A stretch of 12,468 nt of DNA from Vulcanimicrobiia bacterium (GTDB taxonomy: Bacteria; Vulcanimicrobiota; Vulcanimicrobiia; Vulcanimicrobiales; Vulcanimicrobiaceae). Shown piece by piece: positions 12,468 to 12,468 of the stretch. The notes under the pieces were generated by a model. It saw only the letters and a list, made by a program, of their open reading frames with translations, ran no database searches and was not told where the DNA came from. A program made the position numbers and the translations under genes. The stretch spans positions 1-12,468 of the forward strand of contig JANWKW010000099.1 in the NCBI GenBank assembly GCA_025451135.1, in the 5' to 3' direction. The first letter of the stretch is position 1. Each line of letters starts with the position of its first letter.

Positions 12468-12468
12468 C

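Overview
This is a very GC-rich bacterial chromosome segment with tightly packed genes. I see no mobile element, CRISPR array or rRNA. The window opens inside a tRNA gene and closes inside ligA. The mix of genes (bactofilin-type beta-helix protein, enolase plus Ndk, orphan BirA, chemoreceptor pair, archaemetzincin, AcpS plus NnrE/NnrD, NAD-dependent LigA) is that of a free-living, probably motile bacterium. The composition and the mix would suit a high-GC environmental phylum such as Eremiobacterota (WPS-2), but I cannot verify this without a phylogeny. No stretch longer than about 180 bases is without a gene; the longest (7061-7237) holds a candidate motility-type promoter and a terminator.

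Layout. 1-29: 5' part of a tRNA gene (minus). 149-688: a beta-helix protein of nine perfect 17-residue units (minus), with a 25-bp palindrome just upstream. 764-2541: ndk-eno, an apparent two-gene minus-strand transcription unit. 2619-3401: BirA without a DNA-binding domain (plus). 3402-3800: a small secreted protein of unknown function, visibly poorer in GC than its neighbours (minus). 3874-7060: a minus-strand three-gene unit. In transcription order it encodes a four-helix membrane MCP signalling protein, a membrane double-Cache sensor that lacks the MCP signalling domain, and a 71-residue DUF3343-like protein. 7238-9019: a tandem VOC (glyoxalase-fold) protein divergent from a WYL regulator, with an inverted repeat between them. 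9016-9552: archaemetzincin protease (minus). 9617-11466: acpS-nnr (plus, coupled by a GTGA overlap). 11473-11931: a hemerythrin-like protein lacking two expected histidine ligands (minus). 11991-12467: C-terminal end of LigA (minus, cut by the window edge).

The item most worth attention is the chemoreceptor unit. The ligand-binding half and the CheA/CheW-contacting half of a receptor appear to be separate, translationally coupled membrane proteins. The signalling half comes first, so a simple frameshift in a normal receptor gene does not explain it. A sigma-28-like promoter (TAAA, 16 bases, GCCGTTTA) lies upstream. If the two proteins work together this would be a split chemoreceptor, possibly with the DUF3343-like protein as an accessory. 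That cooperation is inference; the gene layout and domain content are read directly from the sequence.
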